Positions 7,530-16,202 of a stretch of DNA of 64,000 bases are shown in pieces (position 1 is the stretch's first letter; each line of letters starts with the position of its first letter). The translations under genes and the position numbers were made by a program. The notes beneath the pieces were generated by a model. The model worked only from the letters and a program-made list of their open reading frames with translations, ran no database searches and had not been told where the DNA came from. This DNA is from Clostridium scatologenes (GTDB lineage Bacteria > Bacillota > Clostridia > Clostridiales > Clostridiaceae), in contig NZ_CP009933.1 in NCBI RefSeq assembly GCF_000968375.1, forward strand, positions 3,658,001 through 3,722,000, in the 5' to 3' direction.

Positions 7530-8303
7530 CTATGCTTGTTTTATTTCCTCTAAATATTGAATCATCTCATTAACTGACTCATCATAATTCAAAAAACCAT
7601 GCCCCTCTAAATTTAAGCAAACATGCTTTACATTATTTTTGTTCTTGCTATTTAGCATATTACTCATTTTTTTACTTGGCCAGTACCTGTCATTTTCCGA
7701 AGAAAGAAGAAATATCTTTCCCTTATAGTTATCAATATTTATCAATACCTCTTGATTAAAGTTTTTCTCTATAGATTTTTCATGAATTTTACAAAAATAT
7801 TGATTCTTTGTATCTTCAATATCATCTTCATCAAATTCAAACTTGATGTATGGCAGCTCCTTATTATTAAAAGACCATGAAGATTTAGGCGGTACCTGTG
7901 ACATGCTGTAAAGATCATTTGGTAACCCTTGAAATACATAACAGCTAGCTACACAAGCAATAGTAACTGCCGACTCCATATACTTAGTCAATAATAATGC
8001 CGCTTCTCCACCTTTAGAGCATCCAATAAAAATCACCTTATTATCAGCTACTTTATAATTTTCTTTAATAAAATTAGCAGCATTTATAAAGTATTCTAAT
8101 GGAACATTTTCTAGAGATTCAGAAAGTCCAGGAACTCCGTAATATGCTAATCGTAAAACATTATAATCAGGTATTAAATAATCCATTAATTTTTCACTTA
8201 CGAGTGGAAGTCCAGGCCTGCTTCCTGCTATAATAACAACTAACGGTTTCCCTTCATTTTCATAAAAATCACCATAAATCTCTTTAGTTCTATATTCTTT
8301 CAT
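7530..8303 (-). CDS. alpha/beta hydrolase of acyl-CoA thioesterase (BAAT C-terminal) type
   Basis: 257 residues. The nucleophile elbow is FIGCSKGGEAALL (Ser near residue 95), with acid ENDRYWP (Asp near 205) and His in LEGHGFLNY (near 235): a full catalytic triad in the order of the BAAT/acyl-CoA thioester hydrolase C-terminal domain. That family normally carries an extra N-terminal domain, absent here, so this is a stand-alone catalytic unit. AAGGAG precedes the ATG. It lies 96 bases downstream of a TetR gene in the same direction, so it is probably co-transcribed and controlled by it. The substrate is unknown. Confidence 0.75.
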   Translation of the reverse strand: MKEYRTKEIYGDFYENEGKPLVVIIAGSRPGLPLVSEKLMDYLIPDYNVLRLAYYGVPGLSESLENVPLEYFINAANFIKENYKVADNKVIFIGCSKGGEAALLLTKYMESAVTIACVASCYVFQGLPNDLYSMSQVPPKSSWSFNNKELPYIKFEFDEDDIEDTKNQYFCKIHEKSIEKNFNQEVLINIDNYKGKIFLLSSENDRYWPSKKMSNMLNSKNKNNVKHVCLNLEGHGFLNYDESVNEMIQYLEEIKQA

Positions 8304-8399
8304 AACATCTATCTCCTTAAATTTAATAAAATTATTAATTGTTTCAAATGCAAAAAACTATTTTTCTTTTCATTTGTTTTATCAAATTTTTTCATGCTC

Positions 8400-9044
8400 T
8401 CATATTTCTATTTGATTTATACATTTATTTATCTCTTCATATGTAAAATCAATGTTAAGTGCTTTTAGATGATATGTACACAAGGAAAATATTATATCTT
8501 TCAAATCATTAGTAAGCTTTTCATTAAGCCAATATGTAATAACACCAAATATACTTTGTGTAAGTAAAACCGAAGTTACATTAACATCATGAATATTTAA
8601 GGAATGCTGTTTTTTTAAATGTTCTAATATCTGCCTTAAATATACATTTGTTCTATCTAATATCTCCCAACGCTTCTTTTCAAACGCTTCGTTTATTCCC
8701 ATAGACTTCACGAATAATATCTTCGATAAATTTTTATTTTTTGCATATATGTTAATTACATATGCCATTGCCAAAGTAAACTTTTGAGAAATGCTATCAT
8801 CCTTATTCATAGAAACTTCAGAAGCTGCCTTTAGACTCATGTTAGAAATTTCTTCATAAATTTGCTCCAAAACCTCTTCTTTATCATTAAAATAATTATA
8901 AAAGGTTCCTACTGCTACATTAGCTTCATCTGTTATATTTTTTATAGAAGCTTCAATGTATCCTTTCTCTGAAAAAATTTTTGCAGCTGCTTCAAGAATA
9001 TTCTTTCTTTTTAAAGAGCTTTTGCTAGAATTAGTATCCTTCAT
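8400..9044 (-). CDS. TetR/AcrR-family regulator
   Basis: 214 residues. The HTH lies at about residues 14-58, with SIKNITDEANVAVGTFYNYF as recognition region, then a helical C-terminal domain. GAGGAG stands before the ATG. A perfect 20-base palindrome (9073-9092) lies about 30 bases upstream of the start, so autoregulation is likely. The downstream thioesterase-like hydrolase is the obvious target. Regulators of this kind often sense acyl-CoA or lipophilic ligands; that is only inference here. Confidence 0.85.
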   Translation of the reverse strand: MKDTNSSKSSLKRKNILEAAAKIFSEKGYIEASIKNITDEANVAVGTFYNYFNDKEEVLEQIYEEISNMSLKAASEVSMNKDDSISQKFTLAMAYVINIYAKNKNLSKILFVKSMGINEAFEKKRWEILDRTNVYLRQILEHLKKQHSLNIHDVNVTSVLLTQSIFGVITYWLNEKLTNDLKDIIFSLCTYHLKALNIDFTYEEINKCINQIEI

Positions 9045-9072
9045 TATATTTCTCTCCTCGTATAAACTTTAT

Positions 9073-9092
9073 TGAATTTGAATTCAAATTCA
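9073..9092. promoter_or_regulatory. perfect 20-bp palindrome, TetR operator
   Basis: TGAATTTGAATTCAAATTCA is fully self-complementary and begins 28 bases upstream of the TetR start at 9044. Its length and position fit a TetR dimer-of-dimers operator. Confidence 0.7.
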
Positions 9093-9189
9093 TTTTATTC
9101 TTTTTTATATTATGTGTCAATATATTTTTTAAATGTAGTTTGTCCATATCCATTTAATTAAACTTTAGGAAATAAAATAAATATAAAGT

Positions 9190-9220
9190 AACCCTCCAAA
9201 CTTTGTGAGCTTGAAGGGTT
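9190..9220 (-). terminator. terminator after the 9282-9680 relic
   Basis: On the minus strand AACCCT pairs with AGGGTT, with partial inner pairing (TTCAAG / TTTGGA), and the stem is followed by ACTTTATATTTATTTT. It ends transcripts coming from 9282 leftward. Confidence 0.5.
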
Positions 9221-9281
9221 ATAAGCAATTGAAACATATTTTGAGTAATCATCAAATAGTTTTTTATAGATTTCTAAAAAA

Positions 9282-9680
9282 CTACTCTTCTCTATTTTTA
9301 ATTATTTTTATCCATGAAATGATAGTATCAAGAACTAATTTAGGATTTCCAGTATTACAATGACTTGCTGCATTCTCTTTCTCAGTAAACATTCTATATG
9401 TTAATGATTTTACATTTTTAAGACTATCAATAGCATCTTTATATTTTTCTATACGTATTAAATGATCTTTTTCAGCAAGAGCCATCATTTCTTTTTCCCA
9501 TGCTTTAATATCAGTTATTTTTTTAGCAAGTTCTAAAATTTCATCAAGATTCCCATTACTTACGTTGTAGGTTCGGTTTAATTGATAATTGAAATTAGGA
9601 TTAGCATGTAATTGATATTCACCTAAATTGAAATCAACATTATTTTTCATATTAACCATCATTCCTTTCATTGTACTCAA
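9282..9680 (-). pseudogene. alpha/beta hydrolase with internal deletion of the catalytic core
   Basis: The 132-codon frame joins an N-terminal cap segment (FNLGEYQLHANPNFNYQLNR ... ITDIKAWEKEMMALAEKDHL), as seen at the start of clostridial FrsA-like hydrolases, to the extreme C-terminal motif FTEKENAASHC-x-x-GNPKL with its catalytic-type His. Everything that should carry the nucleophile and acid is missing, about 230 residues judged by family length. The frame is kept, so a small protein could still be made, but it cannot be an active hydrolase. AAAGGA overlaps the early ATGs, so the start is uncertain. Confidence 0.55.
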
Positions 9681-9779
9681 AATACAAAATAAAATCTATT
9701 ATAATCCAACTATTTATATCTTTTCTCAATTTAAGATAAATAAATTTCCTCGTATCATAATCAATACTTTTTACAAAGG

Positions 9780-10348
9780 TTATTTTTGTATTATATCTTT
9801 TGTCAACTTATTAGCTACTTCCTTAGCTCTATCATTAAAATCAGGTGCTTCGCTTAATGGAATAGTATATTTCCCAATTAAATTGCATTTTAGCACATTT
9901 CTCATTGATCTATCGAAAATCTCCTCTGCAAGATCTGCATTTCCTTCTTCAGTACCCATGCATGTAATTAAAAGAGCAACCTTCTTTCCCTCAATTGATG
10001 ATGTGTGGCTTGGAGAACCAAAATTTATTGTAAGACAATAATGCCTGTCAATAAAAGTCTTTAACTGTGAGGTGAAATCATAACAGTAAATAGGAGAAGC
10101 ATATACAACAGCATCTGCCAATATCATTCGTTTAAATATCGATACCGCATCATCTTTCAAAATACATCCAGGCCCATCGTTATTTGCCATGCAAGCATAA
10201 CATCCGATGCATCCTTTAATAATATGGTCACTAAGTTGTACCCTTTCTACCTCGTGTCCCTGTGAAATAAGATTTTCTTCGAGCATGTCAAGAGCTTTCG
10301 CAGTTTTGCCATTTTTTTTGGACTCCCCAAAATTGTTATTACTTTCAT
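9780..10348 (-). pseudogene. flavodoxin-like NAD(P)H oxidoreductase, frameshifted at a poly-A run
   Basis: ATG at 10348 (GGAAG upstream) starts MKVITILGSPKK, paralogous to the start of the reductase at 1602-2165. An 8-A run (plus-strand T8, 10312-10319) then puts the frame one base short; with nine As it would read NGKTAKALDMLEENL and continue to the stop at 9780 as a 189-residue protein. The remaining frame alone opens only at 10286 and lacks the FMN phosphate loop. The Cys cluster CIGCYACMANNDGPGC is intact. This is either a real frameshift, a slippage-controlled gene or a sequence error. It is the last gene of a PadR-ferredoxin-flavodoxin operon. Confidence 0.8.
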
Positions 10349-10361
10349 AAAAAACTTCCTT

Positions 10362-11123
10362 TCAATCATCATATTCTATTTTTTTAGTAAATTGTATTCT
10401 TCCAAAATTAAATTTAATTACATTCTTCGGACAGATATCGGCACATTTACCACATAAAATGCACTCGCTATTTTCCATTTTATTTAAATTAACCATATTG
10501 TTAACATCAAGACTCATTGGACATTCGCTATTACATTTTTTACAATTAATACATTTATCTTTTTCACATTTAATTCTTACTGAAGGAATGTTAAAAAAGT
10601 TACTAATTTTTCTTCCAATAATCATAAACGGACTCATCCAGCATAAATAATGGCAATTTGCTCTTTTACCAAAAATTATAGAGTTAAGAAAAAATAATAA
10701 AATTACAATATAGTATGGAATATACATATATATATTGCTTACTGAAATTCCATGATCCATTGCAAAAAAATAATCTACTCTTTTATATCCACCTGCCAAT
10801 AATGCTACAGTTACTATTGTAATCATCCACGGAACCCATATAAAAAATTTAATATAATCAAGCTTGCCAGTTTTAGGATTCTTATTATTTACTTTAAATA
10901 ATATTTCCTGCATAGCACCACAAGGACACAACCAGCCACAAAATACTCGTCCAAACAATAATGAAAAAAGGAAAAACATTGAGAATATAACAGCACTTGC
11001 AGTAATCAGCCCCTTTGAAGCGCCCCATATAATAAGAAAAGGAGAAAAATAAAATTGTGTAATTGGGAATAATAAAAAAGATATTATTAAAAAGGCATTT
11101 CTTACATTTTGTCTTCGTATCAT
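10362..11123 (-). CDS. NapH-like membrane [4Fe-4S] ferredoxin
   Basis: 253 residues. About five transmembrane helices (residues 10-175) include the loop FCGWLCPCGAMQE near residue 60. The cytoplasmic tail has two [4Fe-4S] motifs, CINCKKCNSECP and CILCGKCADICP (residues 190-240). This is the NapH/CcoG-like layout that passes electrons across or along the membrane. GGAGGA precedes the ATG. It lies 12 bases downstream of the PadR gene and 13 bases before the frameshifted flavodoxin, so the three look like one transcription unit, perhaps a small membrane redox chain. Confidence 0.8.
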   Translation of the reverse strand: MIRRQNVRNAFLIISFLLFPITQFYFSPFLIIWGASKGLITASAVIFSMFFLFSLLFGRVFCGWLCPCGAMQEILFKVNNKNPKTGKLDYIKFFIWVPWMITIVTVALLAGGYKRVDYFFAMDHGISVSNIYMYIPYYIVILLFFLNSIIFGKRANCHYLCWMSPFMIIGRKISNFFNIPSVRIKCEKDKCINCKKCNSECPMSLDVNNMVNLNKMENSECILCGKCADICPKNVIKFNFGRIQFTKKIEYDD

Positions 11124-11135
11124 TACAAATCCTCC

Positions 11136-11645
11136 CTAATCATTTATCTTATTTAATAAGTCATTACAATATTTTACTATGTACTTATAGTAACCAAGTC
11201 CAAATAAAAATGTAGAAAATTGATAAACATCGAATTGCTCTTTAACTTGATTTTCATATTTTCCAAAAGTGCTTATAAAAGATTCAACTTCTTTAATAAA
11301 AAATTTTAAATGTGTTATGGCCTTTTCCTTGGGCAAAAACTTGAAGAAAAATATCTTTATAAGGTGATCTGGCTTTGTCCTCGAAAATTCCACTGGCAGT
11401 TCAAGCCAATTCAAAAACTCTGATTTTCCTAACTCAGTTATAGCATATAACTTTTTATACTTCCCTCCTTCAACAATTTCCCGTAAACTTATAAAACACT
11501 TAGCTTCCATTCTTTTCAAAGCAGGATATATGCTTCCATAACCTGCATCAAAAAAGTTTGATGTACTTTCAGTCATTTTTTGTTTTAAATCATATCCACT
11601 CATTTCACCGCTCATTAAAAAACCAAGAATAATATACTCTAACAT
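11136..11645 (-). CDS. PadR-family regulator
   Basis: 169 residues. The winged helix starts at once (MLEYIILGFLMSGEMSGYDL, then the GSIYPALKRMEAKCFI recognition region near residue 40), and a C-terminal helical Vir-type dimer domain follows. GGAGG precedes the ATG. Upstream, 11665-11710 is a run of overlapping TATATAT inverted repeats that could be its operator. It is the first gene of the operon with the NapH-like protein, so it most likely represses its own operon. Confidence 0.8.
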   Translation of the reverse strand: MLEYIILGFLMSGEMSGYDLKQKMTESTSNFFDAGYGSIYPALKRMEAKCFISLREIVEGGKYKKLYAITELGKSEFLNWLELPVEFSRTKPDHLIKIFFFKFLPKEKAITHLKFFIKEVESFISTFGKYENQVKEQFDVYQFSTFLFGLGYYKYIVKYCNDLLNKIND

Positions 11646-11725
11646 TTTTTACCTCCATATGTACTTATGATATATATCAAAACGATATATATATTATAGA
11701 TATATATTAACTCGTTATAACTATA

Positions 11726-11956
11726 TTGTCAACATATAGAAATTGTTCATCCCACAGCATGGATTTTACCAAGGAAGCTTTTAATAAAGCACTAATCCTT
11801 ATGAAGGAAGAAATACAAGACGAGAGGGCTGACGAACTATTCTACGATTACTTGATTAGTGCAGCCTCTACTCAAGAAGAAAAAGATATTATTACATCCA
11901 TAAGAAATGATGAAAGAAATATTATAAGTATTGACACTTTGAATTCTAATTGTTAA
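11726..11956 (+). pseudogene. ferritin-like protein fragment
   Basis: From TTG 11726 the frame reads MDFTKEAFNKALILMKEE, then DERADELFYDYLISAAST and IRNDER. This is the first helical pair of a ferritin-like (rubrerythrin-related) domain with its Glu-rich metal side. The expected continuation after DER (Lys-His-Asn with further ligands) is replaced by unrelated residues and a stop. No clear ribosome site stands before the TTG. I take it as a truncated relic. Confidence 0.55.
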
Positions 11957-11980
11957 ACTATAAATAGTTAGAACTCTAAT
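11941..11980. promoter_or_regulatory. TTAGAA-type boxes upstream of marR
   Basis: GAATTCTAAT (11941-11950) and TTAGAACTCTAAT (11968-11980) lie 20-60 bases before the MarR start at 12002. The same motif, as the perfect palindrome TTAGAATTCTAA, recurs before the MATE gene, so these are probably sites of the MarR protein between them. Confidence 0.55.
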
Positions 11981-12001
11981 ATAATTTCAGGAGGAATTTG
12001 A

Positions 12002-12439
12002 ATGACTGATTCTAGATACTCTATAAAAACACCATATTCACAATTAATAAGAAGTATTGCGATAAAAATGAAACTCAGTTCTGATGAAAAAGTAAAAAAA
12101 TTAGGATTAAATTCTGGGCAAGGACGCATGATAGGTTATATTTATGAACATCAAGACAATGGTATTATTCAAAAAGATTTGGCACGAGCATTTCAACGTA
12201 CAGAAGCAAGCATTACAAGTATGCTTCAAGGGTTAGAGAAAAAAGGATATATAGAAAGAAGAATACCTAAAGAGAATGAGAGACTAAAATATATATATGT
12301 ATTGCCTAAAGGTGCCGAATTGATAGAGGATTTTAATAAATCAGTGGTTGAGGAAGAGGAAAATATTATTGCAAGCTTGACTGAACAAGAAAAAGAGACG
12401 TTGTTAGCTTTGCTATTGAAAGTAGATAGAAATTTATAA
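12002..12439 (+). CDS. MarR-family regulator of the MATE exporter
   Basis: 145 residues from ATG 12002 with AGGAGG just upstream. The winged helix lies at residues 55-100: GIIQKDLARAFQRTEASITS as HTH and wing KENERLKYIYV. It is co-directional with the MATE exporter 85 bases downstream. Matching TTAGAA boxes precede both genes, which points to a repressor that controls itself and the exporter. Confidence 0.85.
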   Translation: MTDSRYSIKTPYSQLIRSIAIKMKLSSDEKVKKLGLNSGQGRMIGYIYEHQDNGIIQKDLARAFQRTEASITSMLQGLEKKGYIERRIPKENERLKYIYVLPKGAELIEDFNKSVVEEEENIIASLTEQEKETLLALLLKVDRNL

Positions 12440-12460
12440 GTTATTAATATAATAACTTAT
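12436..12460 (+). terminator. hairpin overlapping the marR stop
   Basis: ATAAGTTATT-AATAT-AATAACTTAT: perfect 10-base arms starting at the marR stop codon. With no T run it is a weak terminator at best. It may separate marR from MATE expression, as the MATE gene has its own operator-bearing upstream region. Confidence 0.4.
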
Positions 12461-12470
12461 ACTCAAAAAC

Positions 12471-12498
12471 TTAGAATTCTAATAGTATGAATTCTAAT
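12471..12498. promoter_or_regulatory. MarR operator before MATE gene
   Basis: The perfect palindrome TTAGAATTCTAA (12471-12482) plus a half-repeat GAATTCTAAT (12489-12498) lie 26-53 bases before the MATE start. They match the boxes before the marR gene. Confidence 0.6.
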
Positions 12499-12523
12499 AA
12501 TATTTATTATGGAGGATGAAACT

Positions 12524-13885
12524 ATGAAACAAAAATTTTCAAACGAATATTATTTAGAAAATGCACCAATTACTAAGGCAATTGCACACTTATCTATTCC
12601 TATGATGATTGGTATGTCAGTAGGTACAATATATAACGTTATTAATGCTTTTTTTATTGGACTATTAAACAATACAGATATGTTAACTGCTATTACTTTA
12701 GGACTACCAATCTTCACTATATTGATGGCTTTTGGAAATATGTTAGGAGCTGGAGGGGGAACATTTATAACTCGTCTTGTTGCAAAGCAAAATATAGAGA
12801 AAGCTAAGAAGATAGCAGGATATACTTTTTATAGTAGTATTATCATAGGAATTTTGCTTGGAATAATCTTAATAATATCACTTACTCCTATTGTTAAAAT
12901 TATGGGGGCAGATACTTCTACTATTATTAATTATACAAGAAGGTATTCTTTAACTATGTTTATTGGTGGTTTTGCAATTGTAATGAACTTTGCATTGGAG
13001 CAAGTTGTAAGAGCAGAAGGAGCATCAAAAGAATCAATGTTCGGAATGGTTGTAAGTACAATTTTTAGTCTTATCTTTGACCCATTATTTATACTACTAT
13101 TTAAATTTAATGTTGTAGGTGTAGCATTATCAATGATTTTAGCTAATATAGCCTCATCTATTTACTATGTTTACTACTTGGAAACAAAAAGTGAAAATTT
13201 AAAAGGATTTATTAAGAATTTTAATATTTCTCTTAAAGATAAAATAGAGATATATAAAATTGGGGTTTCTGAATTGTTCCTAACTGGTTTTCTAATTATT
13301 ACAACTCTTCTTTTGAATAATTATTCAATTAGATATGGAGAAAGTGTAGTAGCTAGTTTTGGAATTGCTTTGAGAATTGTACAAGTACCAGAATTTCTTG
13401 CAATGGGGCTGGCGCTAGGAATTATTCCTTTAATTGCATATAATTTTTCTAATGAAAACTTTAAGAGATTAAAGGACAGTATAAAACAATCAGCTTTATG
13501 GATTTTGGGATTATCAGGCGGGTTTATTACTTTAGTTTATATTTTTAGAAATGTAATTATTCATCTGTTTTCTAATGATGCAGCAGTATTAAGTGTTGGA
13601 GTTTATATCATGGCTGCCATGCTTATTTCCGCATTTTTCAATGGATTTACAACATTATTTATAGGAATTTTTCAAGCATCAGGTCAAGGAACACCATCAA
13701 CAATTATGTCAATTACACAAGGAATTCTTTTTATTCCTGTCATAATAATATTGAGTAATTTATTTGGATTACACGGTGTTATATGGTCTATGACCATTAC
13801 GGAAATAATTACCTTTTTAACTGGAGTAATACTATATATTATTTTTAATAATAGACTAAAAGAGAATCCAGTAGTAGCAAACTAG
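12524..13885 (+). CDS. MATE-family multidrug exporter
   Basis: 453 residues from ATG 12524, chosen because GGAGG (12511-12515) has 8-base spacing to it; an ATG at 12509 overlaps the ribosome site. Twelve hydrophobic segments form two related halves, with MATE-type starts (ITKAIAHLSIPMMIGM near residue 17) and the RAEGASKESM loop near 166. It probably exports cationic drugs in exchange for Na+ or H+. Regulation by the upstream MarR is likely. A second, only distantly similar MATE gene is at 24275. Confidence 0.85.
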   Translation: MKQKFSNEYYLENAPITKAIAHLSIPMMIGMSVGTIYNVINAFFIGLLNNTDMLTAITLGLPIFTILMAFGNMLGAGGGTFITRLVAKQNIEKAKKIAGYTFYSSIIIGILLGIILIISLTPIVKIMGADTSTIINYTRRYSLTMFIGGFAIVMNFALEQVVRAEGASKESMFGMVVSTIFSLIFDPLFILLFKFNVVGVALSMILANIASSIYYVYYLETKSENLKGFIKNFNISLKDKIEIYKIGVSELFLTGFLIITTLLLNNYSIRYGESVVASFGIALRIVQVPEFLAMGLALGIIPLIAYNFSNENFKRLKDSIKQSALWILGLSGGFITLVYIFRNVIIHLFSNDAAVLSVGVYIMAAMLISAFFNGFTTLFIGIFQASGQGTPSTIMSITQGILFIPVIIILSNLFGLHGVIWSMTITEIITFLTGVILYIIFNNRLKENPVVAN

Positions 13886-14063
13886 CATCAATAAATATTA
13901 TATCTATATGACTATTTAATTTTAATAAAGTGAGTATACTAAGCAAGGAAGTAAGCGTGCTTATCACTTACTACTGGTATTGTAAAAACAAGTAGATAAA
14001 GCCTATCATAAGTAATGATTAATGTATAATTTAGTGTGTAATTTTTTTGTATTTGGACACAAA

Positions 14064-14097
14064 ACACTGCAGAATTCAAAATTGAATAATGCAGTGT
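14064..14097 (-). terminator. terminator of the DHFR-like gene
   Basis: ACACTGCA / TGCAGTGT arms with inner ATTCAA / TTGAAT pairing. On the minus strand the stem is followed by TTTTG. It lies 10 bases beyond the stop at 14107. Confidence 0.6.
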
Positions 14098-14106
14098 CTA
14101 TAAAAA

Positions 14107-14676
14107 TTAATTACCATTCCAATGATATATTAGTTGTACAACGCCAGAAGAGAACTCTCTTGTATTAACCATTTTTAAATTTAACCTCTGTTTTATATCA
14201 ATAAATAACGGTTTTCCTTCTCCCAAAATAACAGGATGAATAGATAATCTAAATTCATCAACAAGCCCTAAATTTATAAAAGTTGTAATGAGACTTGCTC
14301 CTCCATATAGCCAAATGTCCTTACCAGGCTTATTCTTCAATTTATTTACTTCTTCAAGAATATTTTCATTTATAAATATTGCTTGATTGTCAGTGTCTAT
14401 TTGCGTTCTTGAAAACACATATTTCTCTTTACTATGAACTAATTTCCAAATTTGTTTTTCATTATCAGAATATTCATCTTGGGGAATATATTGTCCCCAT
14501 AAATCGTAACTTTTTCTACCATATAAAATAGTATCAATTTCATTTAAAAAATTAGTGAACTCCATATCAGTGTCCATAATACACCAATCAACTTCCCCAT
14601 TTTTTCCTTCAATAAAGCCATCTAAAGTAATTGCTAAATCTAAAATTATTTTTCTCTGTTTTACGTCATTTGACAT
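14107..14676 (-). CDS. dihydrofolate reductase / RibD C-terminal-domain family protein
   Basis: 189 residues from ATG 14676, which has AAGGAGGAAG at 14681-14690; longer upstream readings to 14760 lack a ribosome site. Motifs are ILDLAITLDGFIEGKNGEVD (residues 10-29), LYGRKSYD (near 55), IWLYGGASLITTFINLGLVD (near 125) and LSIHPVILGEGKPLF (near 148), the NADPH-binding pattern of stand-alone RibD_C reductases. These often reduce pteridine-like or unrelated small molecules, and many are uncharacterised. It has no operon partner here. Confidence 0.8.
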   Translation of the reverse strand: MSNDVKQRKIILDLAITLDGFIEGKNGEVDWCIMDTDMEFTNFLNEIDTILYGRKSYDLWGQYIPQDEYSDNEKQIWKLVHSKEKYVFSRTQIDTDNQAIFINENILEEVNKLKNKPGKDIWLYGGASLITTFINLGLVDEFRLSIHPVILGEGKPLFIDIKQRLNLKMVNTREFSSGVVQLIYHWNGN

Positions 14677-14927
14677 AACTCTTCCTCCTTGAAAAACTTT
14701 ACAAGTAACTCTACACACATTTGTGGATAAAATTTCACTCTTATTTTTTATCATTTTCACTATTTATAATCATATCTTTATCACTCTTATTAATATTTAC
14801 TACTTTTTCAATTTTACAATTAAAAACAGTATTTTCTTTATACGACAATGTTAGTTCAGCTAGTTGAGCATAAACATTTATAAATAGTGTAATAGGAGAA
14901 CCTTGGCTAAGCTTTCTATTAAATGTA

Positions 14928-15473
14928 CTAAGGTCTACACTTGCTACAAGGAGTTAATCCCTCTGCCTCAGCTTCTGAACGAGTTGTTTCATAGCAACTC
15001 CTACTCAAATAACTACATCCTGATCTATGATATTTGCTACCAGTCCTTGTTTTATAAACTATATAATTATTGTTATTATTATTCTGTACCTGCTGTGATT
15101 GCTGCTGAATATTATTAGATGCTTGTCCATTAGTCTGCTCTTGAGACTTTTGGCTTTGGAATTGGCTAAGTTTTGAACTTAGATTTTTATTTTCTTCTAT
15201 TATGGAGTTAAGCTTAGATTCAATTTCATTCTTTTGAATTGTTAAGTCATTAATTTCTGTAGACAACTTCTCTTTTTCAACTTTTAAATCTTCTATTTGT
15301 TTTTGAGAACCTTGAGAAGCAGCAACTACTTGAGTATTTTGTGGTATGCTTTGCGGACTAGTATATAAATACAAATTAGTTAGAATTGATATTACAAGTG
15401 TAACTGATATAACTGCACCTTTCACTTTACCCTTTTCTTTATTATTAAAAAAATCCTTAATAAAATTCCTCAT
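14928..15473 (-). CDS. membrane-anchored coiled-coil protein with C-terminal His/Cys motif
   Basis: 181 residues. A single TM segment (about residues 19-37) follows a basic N-terminus. A long coiled coil of Glu/Lys/Leu heptads (residues 55-100) leads to a Gln/Asn-rich linker of low complexity (105-137). The C-terminal module begins YKTRTGSKYHRSGCSYL and ends GLTPCSKCRP; spaced Cys/His residues suggest a bound metal. That module is common at the ends of clostridial surface proteins and of nucleases related to competence. GGGGGATAAA precedes the ATG. It probably faces the outside; function unknown. Confidence 0.65.
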   Translation of the reverse strand: MRNFIKDFFNNKEKGKVKGAVISVTLVISILTNLYLYTSPQSIPQNTQVVAASQGSQKQIEDLKVEKEKLSTEINDLTIQKNEIESKLNSIIEENKNLSSKLSQFQSQKSQEQTNGQASNNIQQQSQQVQNNNNNNYIVYKTRTGSKYHRSGCSYLSRSCYETTRSEAEAEGLTPCSKCRP

Positions 15474-15811
15474 TTTATCCCCCCTAAGTAATCATATTCT
15501 ACAAATATTTACTTTTACCTCCAATGTATAATACAAAAATCGGATAATTTACTAACTAACTCATTTGAAGCATTGAAATGCCTTACTTTTCTTTAGCGAG
15601 CTCAGCCAAAACTTTAGAACACTCTCCTGAAGTATTAGCAAATTGTAACAAAAATGATATATAAACTTCTTTATAATTGATTTATTTCTAAAAAATAAAA
15701 TATACTACAGTGACACTTCAACATGCCCTGTAGTAATTTTTAAATATAAACAATTTTCTCTATTTGATATAAATATTCTTTAGCTCAAGCTATAATTGAT
15801 CAAATTCACCT
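15474..15811. other. 338-base gap with one terminator and a short coding-like fragment
   Basis: Apart from the hairpin at 15704-15734, a minus-strand stretch (about 15594-15690) reads SFLLQFANTSGECSKVLAEL and AKEK then stop, which looks like the tail of a gene. It has no start codon or ribosome site and I recognise no family. Nothing else is visible. Confidence 0.3.
15704..15734 (-). terminator. terminator after 15812 gene
   Basis: ACTACAG / CTGTAGT arms. On the minus strand the hairpin is followed by ATATTTTATTTTTT. It lies 78 bases beyond the stop of the gene at 15812-16138. Confidence 0.5.
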
Positions 15812-16138
15812 CTATTTTGTAAAGTCAGTAAGTGCACCGCCAAGAAAACAATGTAATATTGGATCGGTGTTTGGATATTGAATTAGCAGCCAGTGATTTG
15901 GTGTTTCTGTATCCAAACTCCATTCTTTTTTGCGGAAATTATAATTTAATGTTGCTCTAGCATGAATAAAGCCACTAGGTGTATCCACATAAATATTTAT
16001 ATTAAAAGTGTAATCAATATTTATTATAAAGGATTCAATTGATGACCAATTGCTTTCCAAAATAAAATGTTTGCCATTACTAATCTGCCAATTTTGACTT
16101 TTAATACTAGAATTTTGAAATTCAATAGTAAGATTCAC
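15812..16138 (-). CDS. hypothetical protein, beta-rich, unknown family
   Basis: 108 residues from GTG 16138, with GAGGTG 7 bases upstream. Alternating polar and hydrophobic residues (FHLES-like strands, IDYTFNINIYVDT, ARATLNYNF) suggest a small all-beta domain; there is no signal peptide or TM. It follows the interrupted gene at 16203-17099 by 64 bases in the same direction, so they may form a pair. I recognise no family. It could be a partner or immunity-type protein, but nothing shows that. Confidence 0.6.
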   Translation of the reverse strand: MNLTIEFQNSSIKSQNWQISNGKHFILESNWSSIESFIINIDYTFNINIYVDTPSGFIHARATLNYNFRKKEWSLDTETPNHWLLIQYPNTDPILHCFLGGALTDFTK

Positions 16139-16202
16139 TTATTTTCACCTCTAACATTTGAATTTAGGATTTTAACTTTCCTATGCGAAATTCTTCTATT
16201 CT

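Noticed and set aside
9628..10041. 137-codon plus-strand ORF
   Set aside because: It is antisense to the flavodoxin and hydrolase relic, with no ribosome site.
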